NCBI GenBank assembly: GCA_913777465.1
Contig: CAJYRQ010000080.1
Span: forward strand, 1 to 47,769
Length of the DNA: 47,769 nucleotides
Reading direction: 5' to 3'
DNA from: an uncultured Chryseobacterium sp.
GTDB lineage: Bacteria > Bacteroidota > Bacteroidia > Flavobacteriales > Weeksellaceae
The position numbers and the translations under genes were made by a program. The notes below the pieces were generated by a model. It was not told where the DNA came from. It ran no database searches and saw nothing but the letters and a program-made list of their open reading frames with translations. How positions within the stretch are numbered: position 1 is the first letter of the stretch; each line of letters opens with the position of its first letter. This document shows, one piece after another, positions 15,602 to 23,867 of the stretch.

Positions 15602-17533
15602 TCAACCCAGCTGAGATCCCAGATATTCCCATTCCTGCAAAGCAAGTTCCAGTTCCTCTTTTGTTTTGCTGTATTTTTCCAAAGTTTCTTCAGAAGGGTT
15701 TTCTTTGGCGAAAGAAGCTTCAAACTCCTCTACTTTGGTTTCAAGTTCGGAGATTTTCTCTTCTACTTTTTTAATTTTATTCTGAATATTTTTCTGCTCT
15801 TTGCTGACAATCGTTGCTGACGGTTCACTTTTAACGGCAGCTTTTTCTTCCGCTTTTTTCACCTCAGCTTTAGGAGCTTCATTGTGAAGCTTAGCTTTCT
15901 CCGCCGAAATTTCACGGATCGATTCTTTTTGTCTGAATTCAAGATACTCGTTGATATCGCCTAAGAACTCCTTCATCTTTCCGTCGCGGAACTCATAAAT
16001 TTTATCACAAAGCCCCTGCAGGAACTCCCGGTCGTGCGAAATGACGATCAGCGTGCCTTCGAACTTCTGTAAAGCCAGCTTGATGATTTCTTTGGACTGG
16101 ATATCCAGGTGGTTCGTCGGCTCATCCATGATCAGGGTATTGAACGGGCGCAACAACAGTTTACAAAGCGCCAGACGGTTTCTTTCCCCTCCGGAAAGTA
16201 CTTTCGTCTTTTTGTTTACCGCTTCTCCCTGGAACAGGAAAGATCCTAGCAGATCACGCACTCTTGGTCTTGTTTCTTCGGTAGCGGCATCTTCCGCTTC
16301 TTCCTGAACGGTTTTATTCGGAGTCAGCACCTCTTCCTGGTTCTGGGCAAAATACCCGATGTTGACATTATGCCCCAGGTTCCAGTGTCCGGAATAGTCT
16401 GTAATGTCGCCGGCCAGGATCTTTGCCAGGGTTGTTTTCCCCTGTCCGTTCTGTCCAAGCAACGCGATCCGGTCGCCACGCTGAACAATGAAATCCACGT
16501 CATCGAAAATCTGTTTCTCTCCGTACGCTTTTCCAAGGTTTTCCGCCTCAAAAATAACTTTCCCGGGAACTACCGACTGCACGAAACGGATGTTGAATTT
16601 GGAAACGTCTTCGTTATCCACTTCAATCCGCTCGATTTTATCCAGCTTTTTGATCAACGACTGAGCAAAGGAAGCTTTGGTAGCACTCGCACGGAATTTA
16701 TTGATGTTATCCTCCATCTGCTTGATCTCCGCATCCTGGTTCTTTTTGGCCTGGATCAGTTTTTCGCGGCGGTCCTCACGCATAACGAGGTATTTGGAAT
16801 AGTTGGCTTTATAATCGTCTACTTTCCGGTTGTTCACATCAAACGTACGGTTGCAGACGGCGGTCATAAACTGCTTATCGTGGCTTACCAGGACAATTGC
16901 CCCCGGATATTCTTTCAGGAAATTCTCCAGCCAGATGATAGATTCCATATCCAGGTGGTTAGTAGGCTCATCGAGAAGCATCAGGTCGTTTTTCTGAAGA
17001 AGCAGTTTTGCCAGTTCGATCCTCATTCTCCAGCCTCCCGAAAATTCATCGGTGATTTTCTGGAAATCGTCGGCTTTAAAACCCAGACCGAAAAGGACTT
17101 TCTCCACATCACCTTCCAGGTTATAGGCATCGTGATGCATCAGGAGATCATTAAGCTCGGTCATTTTATTGATCAGGTCCGTATAGGAATCGCTTTCATA
17201 ATCGGTTCTTACCGTCATCTGATGGTTAACTTCCTCCAGCTCATCCTTCCATGCATTAATCTGCTCAAAGGCCTGCATGGCTTCCGCCCATACCGTCCTT
17301 CCTTTTACGAAATCGAGGTCCTGCTTCAGAAATCCGATGGTGATATTGCCTTCGGGAACAACGTTTCCTTCATAGAAGGTAATTTCCCCGGAAAGCATCT
17401 TCAGCAAAGTGGATTTTCCCGCTCCGTTTTTACCGACCAAACCAATTTTATCATCCTTTTTGATTGTAAAATTTACGTTTTGAAACAGATAGTTTCCCGA
17501 ATGATGTAACCCTAAACCTTGAACCGAAAGCAT
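15602..17533 (-). CDS. ABC-F family ATPase (ribosome-associated type)
   Basis: 643 residues with two ABC domains and no membrane segments. Walker A motifs are GKNGAGKST near residue 38 and GQNGQGKTT near 362. Signature motifs are FSGGWRMR and LSGGERNR, and each Walker B ends in DEPTNHLD. An interdomain linker of charged helices (about 230-320) is the P-site tRNA-interaction region of ABC-F proteins. The C-terminal 90 residues form a lysine/glutamate coiled coil like that of Uup. These proteins act on the translating ribosome rather than in transport; antibiotic protection is possible but not indicated. A TTG-17-TATTTTTG promoter precedes it. Confidence 0.92.
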   Translation of the reverse strand: MLSVQGLGLHHSGNYLFQNVNFTIKKDDKIGLVGKNGAGKSTLLKMLSGEITFYEGNVVPEGNITIGFLKQDLDFVKGRTVWAEAMQAFEQINAWKDELEEVNHQMTVRTDYESDSYTDLINKMTELNDLLMHHDAYNLEGDVEKVLFGLGFKADDFQKITDEFSGGWRMRIELAKLLLQKNDLMLLDEPTNHLDMESIIWLENFLKEYPGAIVLVSHDKQFMTAVCNRTFDVNNRKVDDYKANYSKYLVMREDRREKLIQAKKNQDAEIKQMEDNINKFRASATKASFAQSLIKKLDKIERIEVDNEDVSKFNIRFVQSVVPGKVIFEAENLGKAYGEKQIFDDVDFIVQRGDRIALLGQNGQGKTTLAKILAGDITDYSGHWNLGHNVNIGYFAQNQEEVLTPNKTVQEEAEDAATEETRPRVRDLLGSFLFQGEAVNKKTKVLSGGERNRLALCKLLLRPFNTLIMDEPTNHLDIQSKEIIKLALQKFEGTLIVISHDREFLQGLCDKIYEFRDGKMKEFLGDINEYLEFRQKESIREISAEKAKLHNEAPKAEVKKAEEKAAVKSEPSATIVSKEQKNIQNKIKKVEEKISELETKVEEFEASFAKENPSEETLEKYSKTKEELELALQEWEYLGSQLG

Positions 17534-17574
17534 GTCTTAAATAATGATTAATGTGAATAATGAATTTTCGGGTG

Positions 17575-17602
17575 CAAAAATACGGAAAATAAAGCAATTC
17601 AA
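17575..17602 (-). promoter_or_regulatory. Promoter of the ABC-F gene
   Basis: Minus strand TTG at 17602-17600, 17-bp spacer, TATTTTTG at 17582-17575, about 41 bases before the ATG. Confidence 0.45.
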
Positions 17603-17732
17603 GATAAAGAAAAAGAGCCACTTAAAAAAGCAGCTCTAAAGGGGGAAAAACTTATACGCTTATAAGTTGAATACAGCAAAATTCAGGAAAATAAAGCGGA
17701 TCCGGTACCGTAGAAATAACCAAAATTTCCGT

Positions 17733-17748
17733 TCCGTATTTTTACGGA
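17733..17748. promoter_or_regulatory. Perfect dyad, possible operator
   Basis: TCCGTA (17733-17738), TTTT, TACGGA (17743-17748). The same core with a four-base centre recurs in the terminator hairpin of the nearby response regulator gene at 19346-19365. Confidence 0.35.
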
Positions 17749-17825
17749 GCAGAGATCAGACTAAGGCTATCTTCCACTCTTTGCTGCCGGATTTTATACT
17801 TATGTAAAATCAGTTTATGAATAAA

Positions 17826-17848
17826 AAAGAGCTGCCAAAATGGCAGCC
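17826..17848 (-). terminator. Intrinsic terminator of the DUF2235 gene
   Basis: Minus strand GGCTGCC-ATTTT-GGCAGC followed by TCTTTTTT. Confidence 0.85.
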
Positions 17849-17877
17849 CTACACCTAAATTTAAAACTGAAAAAGTA

Positions 17878-19278
17878 CTAACATTTGTTGTAAAGACTTT
17901 CTTTCATTAGAATCGTACGGTTCCATTGGTCGTTGTTCGGAATGTTGGTTCCATATGCGTAGTCTACCACAGAATCTTCAATGTGGTGGATCTCCGACTG
18001 TGACCTGGAGCCGTTTTTATGGTACTGATCGCTCGAATGGCCCGGGACATTCAACCCGTTATTGATGAATTCTGCAAAAGCAGTACCTCGGGGATGCTGA
18101 AGCAGCGCCTCATGATACAATCCGAAATTGGCCGAAATGTGGGTATAATCCGACAGCATGGCGTAATGGTAAACCGGTTTCCTATCCGGCGAAAGGGTCT
18201 GCACATACTGCTGCAGGTTTTTCGATAATTCAACCAGGCAAGGATGTTCACATTCCTCAATTTCGAAATCCGATGGGCTGAAATCAGTCCTGAAAACCAG
18301 CTTCTGAGTATTGGTCTCTGCGATCATCAGCTGCCCGTAAACCTTTGGCAGTTCATTATAAACCCATTCTTTGGCGATGTAGGCCTGTGAGGAAACTCCG
18401 TCATAATCTACTCCGTAACCGCTCAGAAGATCATCCCAGATTTTATCTCCTTCCGCATCTACCATTGTGGCCCTGATGTTTTCCATATAATAGAAAAGTT
18501 CCCGGTTTTCCGTAAAGGCCGGCGAAACATAGACCGACTGTGATCCTTCCAGATACCCTCCTCCCACATCGGCGTGGGCGCCCGGTACAAAAACCTCTTT
18601 CCACACCGAATGTTCCGTTACAAAACAGGTATCGTTTTTTTCTTTTGAGTCTTCAGACAGACCGGTAAGCGGGAAAAAAAACCGGCACTCGTTCAGCGCG
18701 CCGATCTGCAGTACCCGTTCCGTCTCCGGCAGGATGGCCACTTCATGGTTACTGAAGGCTGATGATTCCACGGTATCGAAAACCCCCAGGAATTTTACTT
18801 TCACCGCAAGGCCCGAAAACTCCGAACATTCCCTCAGCAGTTCATAGCAGAAATGCCTGGCCAGCATCGCACCGCGACCGAATCCATACACGTAAAAGTG
18901 ATACTCCGTCGCTTCGCTGCACGGCAGGTTTCGTACAAATGAAAAAGCTTTTTCCAGCTTATCATCTGAAGAATATCCTGAAATCCCCGCAGGATTCTTA
19001 CTGGTCGCTATGGCAAAATCCTGGTCTTCGGATCCGGTGACGGTTCCTATTCCTTCTATGTAAATTTTTTCATCACCGTTGAAAAGACTGAATAATTTAT
19101 AGATATTGGTAGCAGCACCATAATAGCTTTCATTATTTTTGTCAGGCTTCCGGAGGGAAGCTGCGTTCGGCCCGTTGTTTCCGGTACCGTCGAAAAAAAC
19201 TCCGACGGAGATTGTCTTATAATTCATTTCACTTTGTGGTTTTATATGATCTTCATTATGGATAATGAAGTGCTTCAT
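17878..19278 (-). CDS. DUF2235 alpha/beta-hydrolase-like protein with a changed nucleophile
   Basis: 466 residues. The DUF2235 start VFFDGTGNN, the elbow region, D168 in VFDTVE and H235 in GAHADVGGGY match the family that includes Tle1 phospholipase effectors. The nucleophile elbow reads GFGRGA instead of GFSRGA: the codon at 18879-18877 is GGT, so Gly134 stands where the catalytic serine should be. As read, the protein should lack serine-esterase activity unless another residue substitutes. The frame opens at 19338, but that ATG abuts the upstream terminator; 19278 follows a -7-like TTACTTTG and is preferred. No signal peptide and no secretion-system genes are nearby, so an effector role is unsupported. 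Confidence 0.8.
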   Translation of the reverse strand: MKHFIIHNEDHIKPQSEMNYKTISVGVFFDGTGNNGPNAASLRKPDKNNESYYGAATNIYKLFSLFNGDEKIYIEGIGTVTGSEDQDFAIATSKNPAGISGYSSDDKLEKAFSFVRNLPCSEATEYHFYVYGFGRGAMLARHFCYELLRECSEFSGLAVKVKFLGVFDTVESSAFSNHEVAILPETERVLQIGALNECRFFFPLTGLSEDSKEKNDTCFVTEHSVWKEVFVPGAHADVGGGYLEGSQSVYVSPAFTENRELFYYMENIRATMVDAEGDKIWDDLLSGYGVDYDGVSSQAYIAKEWVYNELPKVYGQLMIAETNTQKLVFRTDFSPSDFEIEECEHPCLVELSKNLQQYVQTLSPDRKPVYHYAMLSDYTHISANFGLYHEALLQHPRGTAFAEFINNGLNVPGHSSDQYHKNGSRSQSEIHHIEDSVVDYAYGTNIPNNDQWNRTILMKESLYNKC

Positions 19279-19340
19279 TTTATGAATTCCCCAAAGTAAC
19301 GATGAAAAAAGACAGTACAATAGCGTAGAAAATACCAAAT

Positions 19341-19366
19341 AAAAAATTCCGTATTTCTACGGAATC
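19341..19366 (-). terminator. Terminator overlapping the stop of the response regulator gene
   Basis: ATTCCGTA (19346-19353), loop TTTC, TACGGAAT (19358-19365), followed on the minus strand by TTTTTT. The hairpin begins at the last base of the stop codon. It separates the four-gene operon from the DUF2235 gene. Confidence 0.8.
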
Positions 19367-20042
19367 ATATTCTTTCTAGCGGATGAATGTTGTTGATGAT
19401 GGCATAAATCACGATTCCCACCGTATTTTTAGCACCTATTTTTTCAACGATCCGCTGCCGGTGGCTCTCGACGGTTCTCGGGCTGATGTACAGCTTTTCG
19501 GCAATTTCGTTGTTGGTGTATTCCTGGCAGATGAGTTTAACGACTTCTTTCTCCCGCTCGGACAGCTCGTCATCCATTTCGAAAAGTGTTCTTTTCTTGG
19601 TGGGACTGTTCATATAGGAGAAGATCATCTGATGATCTTCCGGGGTAAAGAAGATCCCGTTTTTATAGACCATGGTAATGGCTTCGATAAAAGCATTTCT
19701 GTTGGAATTTTTTGGCAGGAAAGCAGAGACTCCCAGTTTCACCATATAGCCTAAAATCGTGGTCTTGTAATGTGAAGAAAGGATGATAATTTTAAGATCG
19801 GGATATTTCTCTTTCAGTATTTCCACCAGTTCAAAACCGTTCATCGGGAGCATCTGCACATCTACCAAAGCGATGTCGGGGAAATCTTCCGGAGAAGTAT
19901 TTTCAAGGGTTTCCAAAAAATCGGGCCCGTTGTTGGACATCGCCACTACGGAAATCTCCTGTTCCGAAGACAACAGCATTTTTACCGCTTCAAGGATCAG
20001 CTGCTCATCATCCACTAATGCTAATTTGATCTGAGAATTCAT
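19365..20042 (-). CDS. LuxR/NarL-type response regulator
   Basis: 225 residues. The receiver domain (about 5-125) has acidic residues D11-D12, phosphoacceptor D61 in ALVDVQM, the conserved serine-serine switch near 89-90 and K111 in LPKNS. A LuxR-type HTH occupies about 158-215, with LSEREKEVVKLI, NNEIAEKL and SPRTVESHRQRI. It should bind DNA as a dimer after phosphorylation. Its start overlaps the kinase gene by 35 bp, showing translational coupling. It is the last gene of the operon. The TACGG-containing dyads on either side of the neighbouring DUF2235 gene are candidate targets, but this is conjecture. Confidence 0.93.
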   Translation of the reverse strand: MNSQIKLALVDDEQLILEAVKMLLSSEQEISVVAMSNNGPDFLETLENTSPEDFPDIALVDVQMLPMNGFELVEILKEKYPDLKIIILSSHYKTTILGYMVKLGVSAFLPKNSNRNAFIEAITMVYKNGIFFTPEDHQMIFSYMNSPTKKRTLFEMDDELSEREKEVVKLICQEYTNNEIAEKLYISPRTVESHRQRIVEKIGAKNTVGIVIYAIINNIHPLERI

Positions 20043-20763
20043 TGTTGTATGGAATTTTAATAATTAACCGGCTGCCGTGCCCCAGGACATTTTTCCATTT
20101 ATGCGCCGCATTCATCGATTTTATTCTGGATTCGATGTTTTTGATCCCCATCCCCTTTTTCACTTCTTCATATTCAAAACTTGTTCCGTTGTCTGATATG
20201 ATGACGGCAAGGCTGGTGCTATTGTCTTTGATATAGATCCAGACCCTTGTTGCCTCCGAATGTTTGAGAACATTGGTGGTAAACTCCTGAATGATCCTGT
20301 ACAGCTGCACTTCTACAAAAATTTCTTTTTTCTGAAATTTCGGGCTCACATTCAGGGAAATGTTGATCCTTCCCGCGAGATTGGCAATCAGCTCTTCGAT
20401 GTACAGCACCAGCCCTACGGATTCCAGGTTTACCGGATACAGGGAATGGGAAATGCTTCTTGCCGAATCGATCAGTGAAGACATCTGGGTCGTAATATTT
20501 TTTTTGATCAGCTCATCCCCTTTCGTGTCGAGGTTATTGAGCCATAACGAAAGAATATTCAGGCGGTTTCCGATATCGTCATGGATCATAACGGCAATTC
20601 TTTTCCGCTCCGATTCCTGTGCTTTTATGTTTTCTAAAACCAGTGTTTTCTGATACTGCACCTCCGCTTCATACTGCGCATTCTTTTCTTTAACGATCCG
20701 CCGGATAAAACTTCTGTAAGCCAGCAGAATAAAAGACATGATGATCGCCATTACGGCAAGCAT
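20008..20763 (-). CDS. HisKA_3-type sensor histidine kinase lacking an input domain
   Basis: 251 residues: one N-terminal transmembrane helix (about 1-20), a short coiled coil, a HisKA_3 dimerisation domain with phosphoacceptor H61 in MIHDDIGNR, and an HATPase domain with N-box near NVLKHSEA, DNGTSF and KGMGIKNIESR. No periplasmic or cytosolic sensor domain exists. The membrane protein encoded just upstream may provide the input. The ATG at 20763 lies within a hydrophobic run that continues upstream in frame (NITFFIA) without another ATG, so a non-ATG start up to about 30 bases earlier is possible. It overlaps the regulator gene. Confidence 0.9.
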   Translation of the reverse strand: MLAVMAIIMSFILLAYRSFIRRIVKEKNAQYEAEVQYQKTLVLENIKAQESERKRIAVMIHDDIGNRLNILSLWLNNLDTKGDELIKKNITTQMSSLIDSARSISHSLYPVNLESVGLVLYIEELIANLAGRINISLNVSPKFQKKEIFVEVQLYRIIQEFTTNVLKHSEATRVWIYIKDNSTSLAVIISDNGTSFEYEEVKKGMGIKNIESRIKSMNAAHKWKNVLGHGSRLIIKIPYNNEFSDQISISG

Positions 20764-20789
20764 TGCAATAAAGAAGGTAATATTTAACG

Positions 20790-21398
20790 TTATTTCTTTA
20801 ATTTTAAAAATGTATAAATAAGTGAGACATACAAAAGGCTGCAGAGAAGATTGTTGACATTCCAGATCATTTTGGCATCCTTTGCTTCAAAACCAGCCAG
20901 CTGACTAAGTACGAAAAACATAAATACCGACATGGCATAATACAGGAAAATTAGGCTGTCCGCAATAATGAAGCGGGCATTGATTCTGGGATTGCTGATT
21001 TCCATCAGAAGCGCGTATCCTGCAAAACAGATAACCATAATACTGGAAATTACTTTTTTTGTCTCATTGACGATGATGCCATTGCTCAGCAGGAAAAATC
21101 CGGCCGTCAAAACCAGCGGAATATATAGATAAGACGAAAGATTCAGCTTGCGGATAAAGAGCGTTCCTAAAACCAGGAGTTCCCCCGAAACGTAATACGG
21201 AAAAATATGATTCAGCTCTTTTGCATGAAGGCCATAAATAGTTATGTTAATGGCACATTCTATTAAAAAAAGAAAAATGATATAATAAACATACCATTTT
21301 TCCGTATTTTTAAAAGATCTGTATTTTATAATCCCAACTAAGACACAAATTACAAGTAAGATGTTATTAAGATAAATTATTACCCCGGAAATATCCAC
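20790..21398 (-). CDS. Polytopic membrane protein, possible sensor partner of the kinase
   Basis: 202 residues with about six or seven hydrophobic segments and very short loops. No enzymatic motif is seen. The start is GTG at 21398; upstream in-frame codons reach a stop without an ATG, so GTG is the only good choice. It sits between the duplicated hypothetical gene (21 bp upstream) and the kinase (27 bp downstream) in one operon. Because the kinase has no sensor domain, a role as membrane sensor or signal receptor is a reasonable inference, not shown by the sequence. Confidence 0.7.
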   Translation of the reverse strand: MDISGVIIYLNNILLVICVLVGIIKYRSFKNTEKWYVYYIIFLFLIECAINITIYGLHAKELNHIFPYYVSGELLVLGTLFIRKLNLSSYLYIPLVLTAGFFLLSNGIIVNETKKVISSIMVICFAGYALLMEISNPRINARFIIADSLIFLYYAMSVFMFFVLSQLAGFEAKDAKMIWNVNNLLCSLLYVSLIYTFLKLKK

Positions 21399-21419
21399 AA
21401 TACAATCAATTTTTTTTTA

Positions 21420-22172
21420 TTATATAATCCCACAAGCCGGCGGACAGGCATGAGACCAATCATAGGTATTCGATATGGTTTTTACGCTTCCGTTATCTTC
21501 AAGATTTTCATAGAAAGAAATAAAAATAAGGGTTGGCAATACCCGTCCATAAATATCGGAGTACTTCAGCCCGAATGAACAGATAATATGCGTCAGCGTC
21601 TCTTTTGTCTCCTCTTTCTTAAACTCCGAATGAAGGATGTCCTGTGAAGGCACATAGAATCTCCTGAAAATCCTGTCTCCTCTAAATTCCGTACATTCTC
21701 TGTAGAACCACATCATGCCTTCGTCTCTCCATGATTCTATGGCTGCTACAGCCCGATCCTGAGCCAGTACCGGCTTTCCTGAAACCGGGAACGACGTATC
21801 GGAAGTGTCGTCCACTTTTTCCAGATCTTTCGAAAGAACGGCGTTCTTAACGATGGTATACATGGCAATTTCCTTCAATGTTAAGTTATGTTGCAATTCC
21901 TGTAACGCACTGTAAGGATACCCATCAGTAACAATCATCTGCCCGTCTGCATCCATCGGACAAAGGATGGCGATCAATGCTCCCTGATAAACACCAATCT
22001 CTGTACAGAACTGGCTGTTTCCACTTTCTCCTCTCATCCATTGGATTTCCGAAGAATCGAAATTAAAAACATAGTTGGTAGGGATCAGTCTTTTGATCAA
22101 TTCATAATCAGAACAGCAGTTAGACCATTCTATAATAGCTGCTTCGCATGCTTCTCGATTTAATATATTCAT
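21420..22172 (-). CDS. Hypothetical protein with an internal duplication
   Basis: 250 residues, not recognised. Two halves resemble each other: EACEAAIIEW near residue 7 matches DRAVAAIESW near 139, and GVYQGALIAILCPMDADG (about 61-78) aligns with DIYGRVLPTLIFISFYENL near 217-235. No signal peptide or membrane helix is present, and the C-terminus is cysteine-rich (HACPPACGII). It is the first gene of the operon ending in the two-component system, behind a canonical promoter. Its expression with a kinase and regulator suggests a signalling or regulated effector function, but nothing in the sequence defines it. Confidence 0.6.
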   Translation of the reverse strand: MNILNREACEAAIIEWSNCCSDYELIKRLIPTNYVFNFDSSEIQWMRGESGNSQFCTEIGVYQGALIAILCPMDADGQMIVTDGYPYSALQELQHNLTLKEIAMYTIVKNAVLSKDLEKVDDTSDTSFPVSGKPVLAQDRAVAAIESWRDEGMMWFYRECTEFRGDRIFRRFYVPSQDILHSEFKKEETKETLTHIICSFGLKYSDIYGRVLPTLIFISFYENLEDNGSVKTISNTYDWSHACPPACGII

Positions 22173-22192
22173 TTTTTCACGGTTTAATGCGT

Positions 22193-22223
22193 CAAAATTA
22201 TAGAAACTAATTTATCTGTGCAA
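22193..22223 (-). promoter_or_regulatory. Promoter of the four-gene signalling operon
   Basis: Minus strand TTG at 22223-22221, 20-bp spacer, TAATTTTG at 22200-22193, about 20 bases before the ATG at 22172. Best promoter match in this region. Confidence 0.6.
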
Positions 22224-22249
22224 GTATCTCACAAATAATTGAAAATTTG

Positions 22250-22867
22250 TTAATAATTCCTTACCGTAATATGAAAACAGCTTTGCTGCCTCTCTTTAAT
22301 GTAATAAATTTTTCCTGCATCACAATAGTATTTAAGTACTTTTTCCAGAGCGGCTTCCATTTTAGGATTGTATCTTAAAGCCTCATTAAAACGGACGTAT
22401 GAAATATCGAAAGAATTACCGTAATTATGAGAACTGATCCCCAATGCTGCATTGGCATTTACTTTTCTCAGCCGGCACTGGTCTTCCAGCGTCCGGGTAA
22501 GGGAAGAAACCGTAAAGGTAGTGCCCTTTGTTTCCTTACTGAACCGGGCTGCTATCTTTTCAAGCATCAGCTTGCCTTTGGAAACCATCCAGGGCCTGCT
22601 GTAATCGAGCTTCTGAACACGGTAGCCTTTTCCCGACTTTTTTATTTTATGAAGCTTACCGTTGTTGATGTATTTCTGAACCGTCTTTGAATCTTTCAGC
22701 AGCTTTATGCCGAAACTTTTCGCAGCATCCAGATGCGGCCTGTACAATGCGGTAGGCTCTACCTTCACTACTTCTTTCAGATCGTAGCAGGGAAAATCCC
22801 GGCTGGTTTTCTGGGTGAAAAAAAAAGGTCCTAAGAACAGGATATGGAGGTACAGCAGTTTTTTCAT
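22250..22867 (-). CDS. DUF5715 family exported protein, M15-peptidase-like
   Basis: 205 residues with an N-terminal signal sequence. H147-x6-D154 in SSHNYGNSFD and H199 in CFHITV match the zinc ligands of M15-type D,D- or L,D-carboxypeptidases, and E192 could be the catalytic base. The fold would place it in the periplasm acting on peptidoglycan stem peptides. The family label DUF5715 is from recall. A TATATTTG box at 22918-22911 on the minus strand is about 44 bases upstream. It is monocistronic and divergent from aqpZ. Confidence 0.75.
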   Translation of the reverse strand: MKKLLYLHILFLGPFFFTQKTSRDFPCYDLKEVVKVEPTALYRPHLDAAKSFGIKLLKDSKTVQKYINNGKLHKIKKSGKGYRVQKLDYSRPWMVSKGKLMLEKIAARFSKETKGTTFTVSSLTRTLEDQCRLRKVNANAALGISSHNYGNSFDISYVRFNEALRYNPKMEAALEKVLKYYCDAGKIYYIKERQQSCFHITVRNY

Positions 22868-23094
22868 CTGAGAAATCAGGTAAAAATTAATACAGGCAAT
22901 TTATCTTAACCAAATATATTCATTTAAAACAAAACCATAAATTTTTATCGATATAAATAATAAGTTAAAATATGTTAATTAAATAAACAAATGCAACAAT
23001 ATAAAGCCATAAAAACTCATTTATCCTGATAAAATGAAAATAATTTTGAATTATTAATTTTCGTACATTAGACCCTTAACAAAAAAAAGATACA

Positions 23095-23808
23095 ATGATG
23101 ATTTCAAAAACATCCAAATTTGTAGCAGAGATGCTGGGCACGATGGTGCTTGTTTTTATGGGCTGCGGAAGTGCCGTTATTGCCGGTGCAGACGGCACCA
23201 CCGGAGTCGGACTTCTGGGAATTTCTTTTGCTTTCGGATTAAGTGTAGTGGCGATGGCTTATGCGATCGGACATATTTCCGGTTGCCATATCAATCCGGC
23301 CATTTCGATTGCGATGGTTGCTGCAGGAAGAATGAAAATGGACGAAGCTATACGGTACATTATTGCCCAGATCCTGGGAGCAATCCTCGGAGCCGGGATT
23401 CTCTATGTTATTTTCATGGGACATCCGGGAGCAGAGATGAAACCCTGGGCACTGGGTTCTAATGGCTGGGGAACGGGCTATCTGGACCAGTACAATACCC
23501 TTTCGGCATTTGTGGCAGAATTTGTATTTACCTTTATTTTCCTGATGGTAATTTTGGGAGCTACCTCCAGCAAGAATATCAACGGCGGTTTTGCCGGGCT
23601 GGCGATCGGTTTTTCACTGGTACTGATCCATATTGTAGGGATTAAGGTAACCGGTGTTTCCGTAAATCCTGCAAGAAGCATCGGCCCCGCAGTTTTCGCC
23701 GGAGGAGAAGCCCTGAGCCAGCTGTGGCTGTTCGTTACAGCTCCCATCCTCGGAGGTGTTGCAGCCGCTTTCACTTATAATTTTCTGATTGAAAGACCTG
23801 AAAAATAA
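23095..23808 (+). CDS. aqpZ: Aquaporin Z
   Basis: 237-residue water channel of the MIP family with six transmembrane helices. The two NPA motifs are at 67-69 (CHINPA) and 191-193 (VNPARS), and R194 is the selectivity-filter arginine. H60 and the GHISG sequence fit the narrow water-selective type rather than a glycerol facilitator. Two consecutive ATGs open the frame; the first is used. The promoter is unclear: TAATTTTG at 23041-23048 and a TACATTAG near 23064 are candidates. A bidirectional terminator follows. Confidence 0.93.
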   Translation: MMISKTSKFVAEMLGTMVLVFMGCGSAVIAGADGTTGVGLLGISFAFGLSVVAMAYAIGHISGCHINPAISIAMVAAGRMKMDEAIRYIIAQILGAILGAGILYVIFMGHPGAEMKPWALGSNGWGTGYLDQYNTLSAFVAEFVFTFIFLMVILGATSSKNINGGFAGLAIGFSLVLIHIVGIKVTGVSVNPARSIGPAVFAGGEALSQLWLFVTAPILGGVAAAFTYNFLIERPEK

Positions 23809-23835
23809 ACAGAACGAAATTCAATCGTCTTTAAC

Positions 23836-23867
23836 AAAAAATCCTGTTTGACCAACAGGATTTTTTT
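23836..23867. terminator. Bidirectional intrinsic terminator
   Basis: AAAAATCCTGTT pairs with AACAGGATTTTT around a six-base loop, between aqpZ and the convergent PD-(D/E)XK-like gene. Its T-tract abuts the stop codon of the latter. Confidence 0.85.

Larger units (their letters stand above)
17534..17877. other. Intergenic region with CCGTA-N4-TACGG dyads
   Basis: No ORF is credible. It contains the ABC-F promoter (TTG 17602-17600 and TATTTTTG 17582-17575, minus strand). A weak hairpin AGAGC...GCTCT lies at 17614-17637. A perfect dyad TCCGTA-TTTT-TACGGA is at 17733-17748, with a related half-matching site at 17708-17721. The terminator of the DUF2235 gene is at 17826-17847. The dyads may be a regulator site or a small RNA structure. 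Confidence 0.5.

Noticed and set aside
16370-17509. Long plus-strand frame of 379 codons
   Set aside because: It lies wholly antisense to the ABC-F gene, which has clear Walker and signature motifs; the plus-strand product has no recognisable domain.
17878-19278. Secreted type VI effector role for the DUF2235 protein
   Set aside because: No Tss/Hcp/VgrG or immunity gene lies nearby, and the nucleophile serine is absent.
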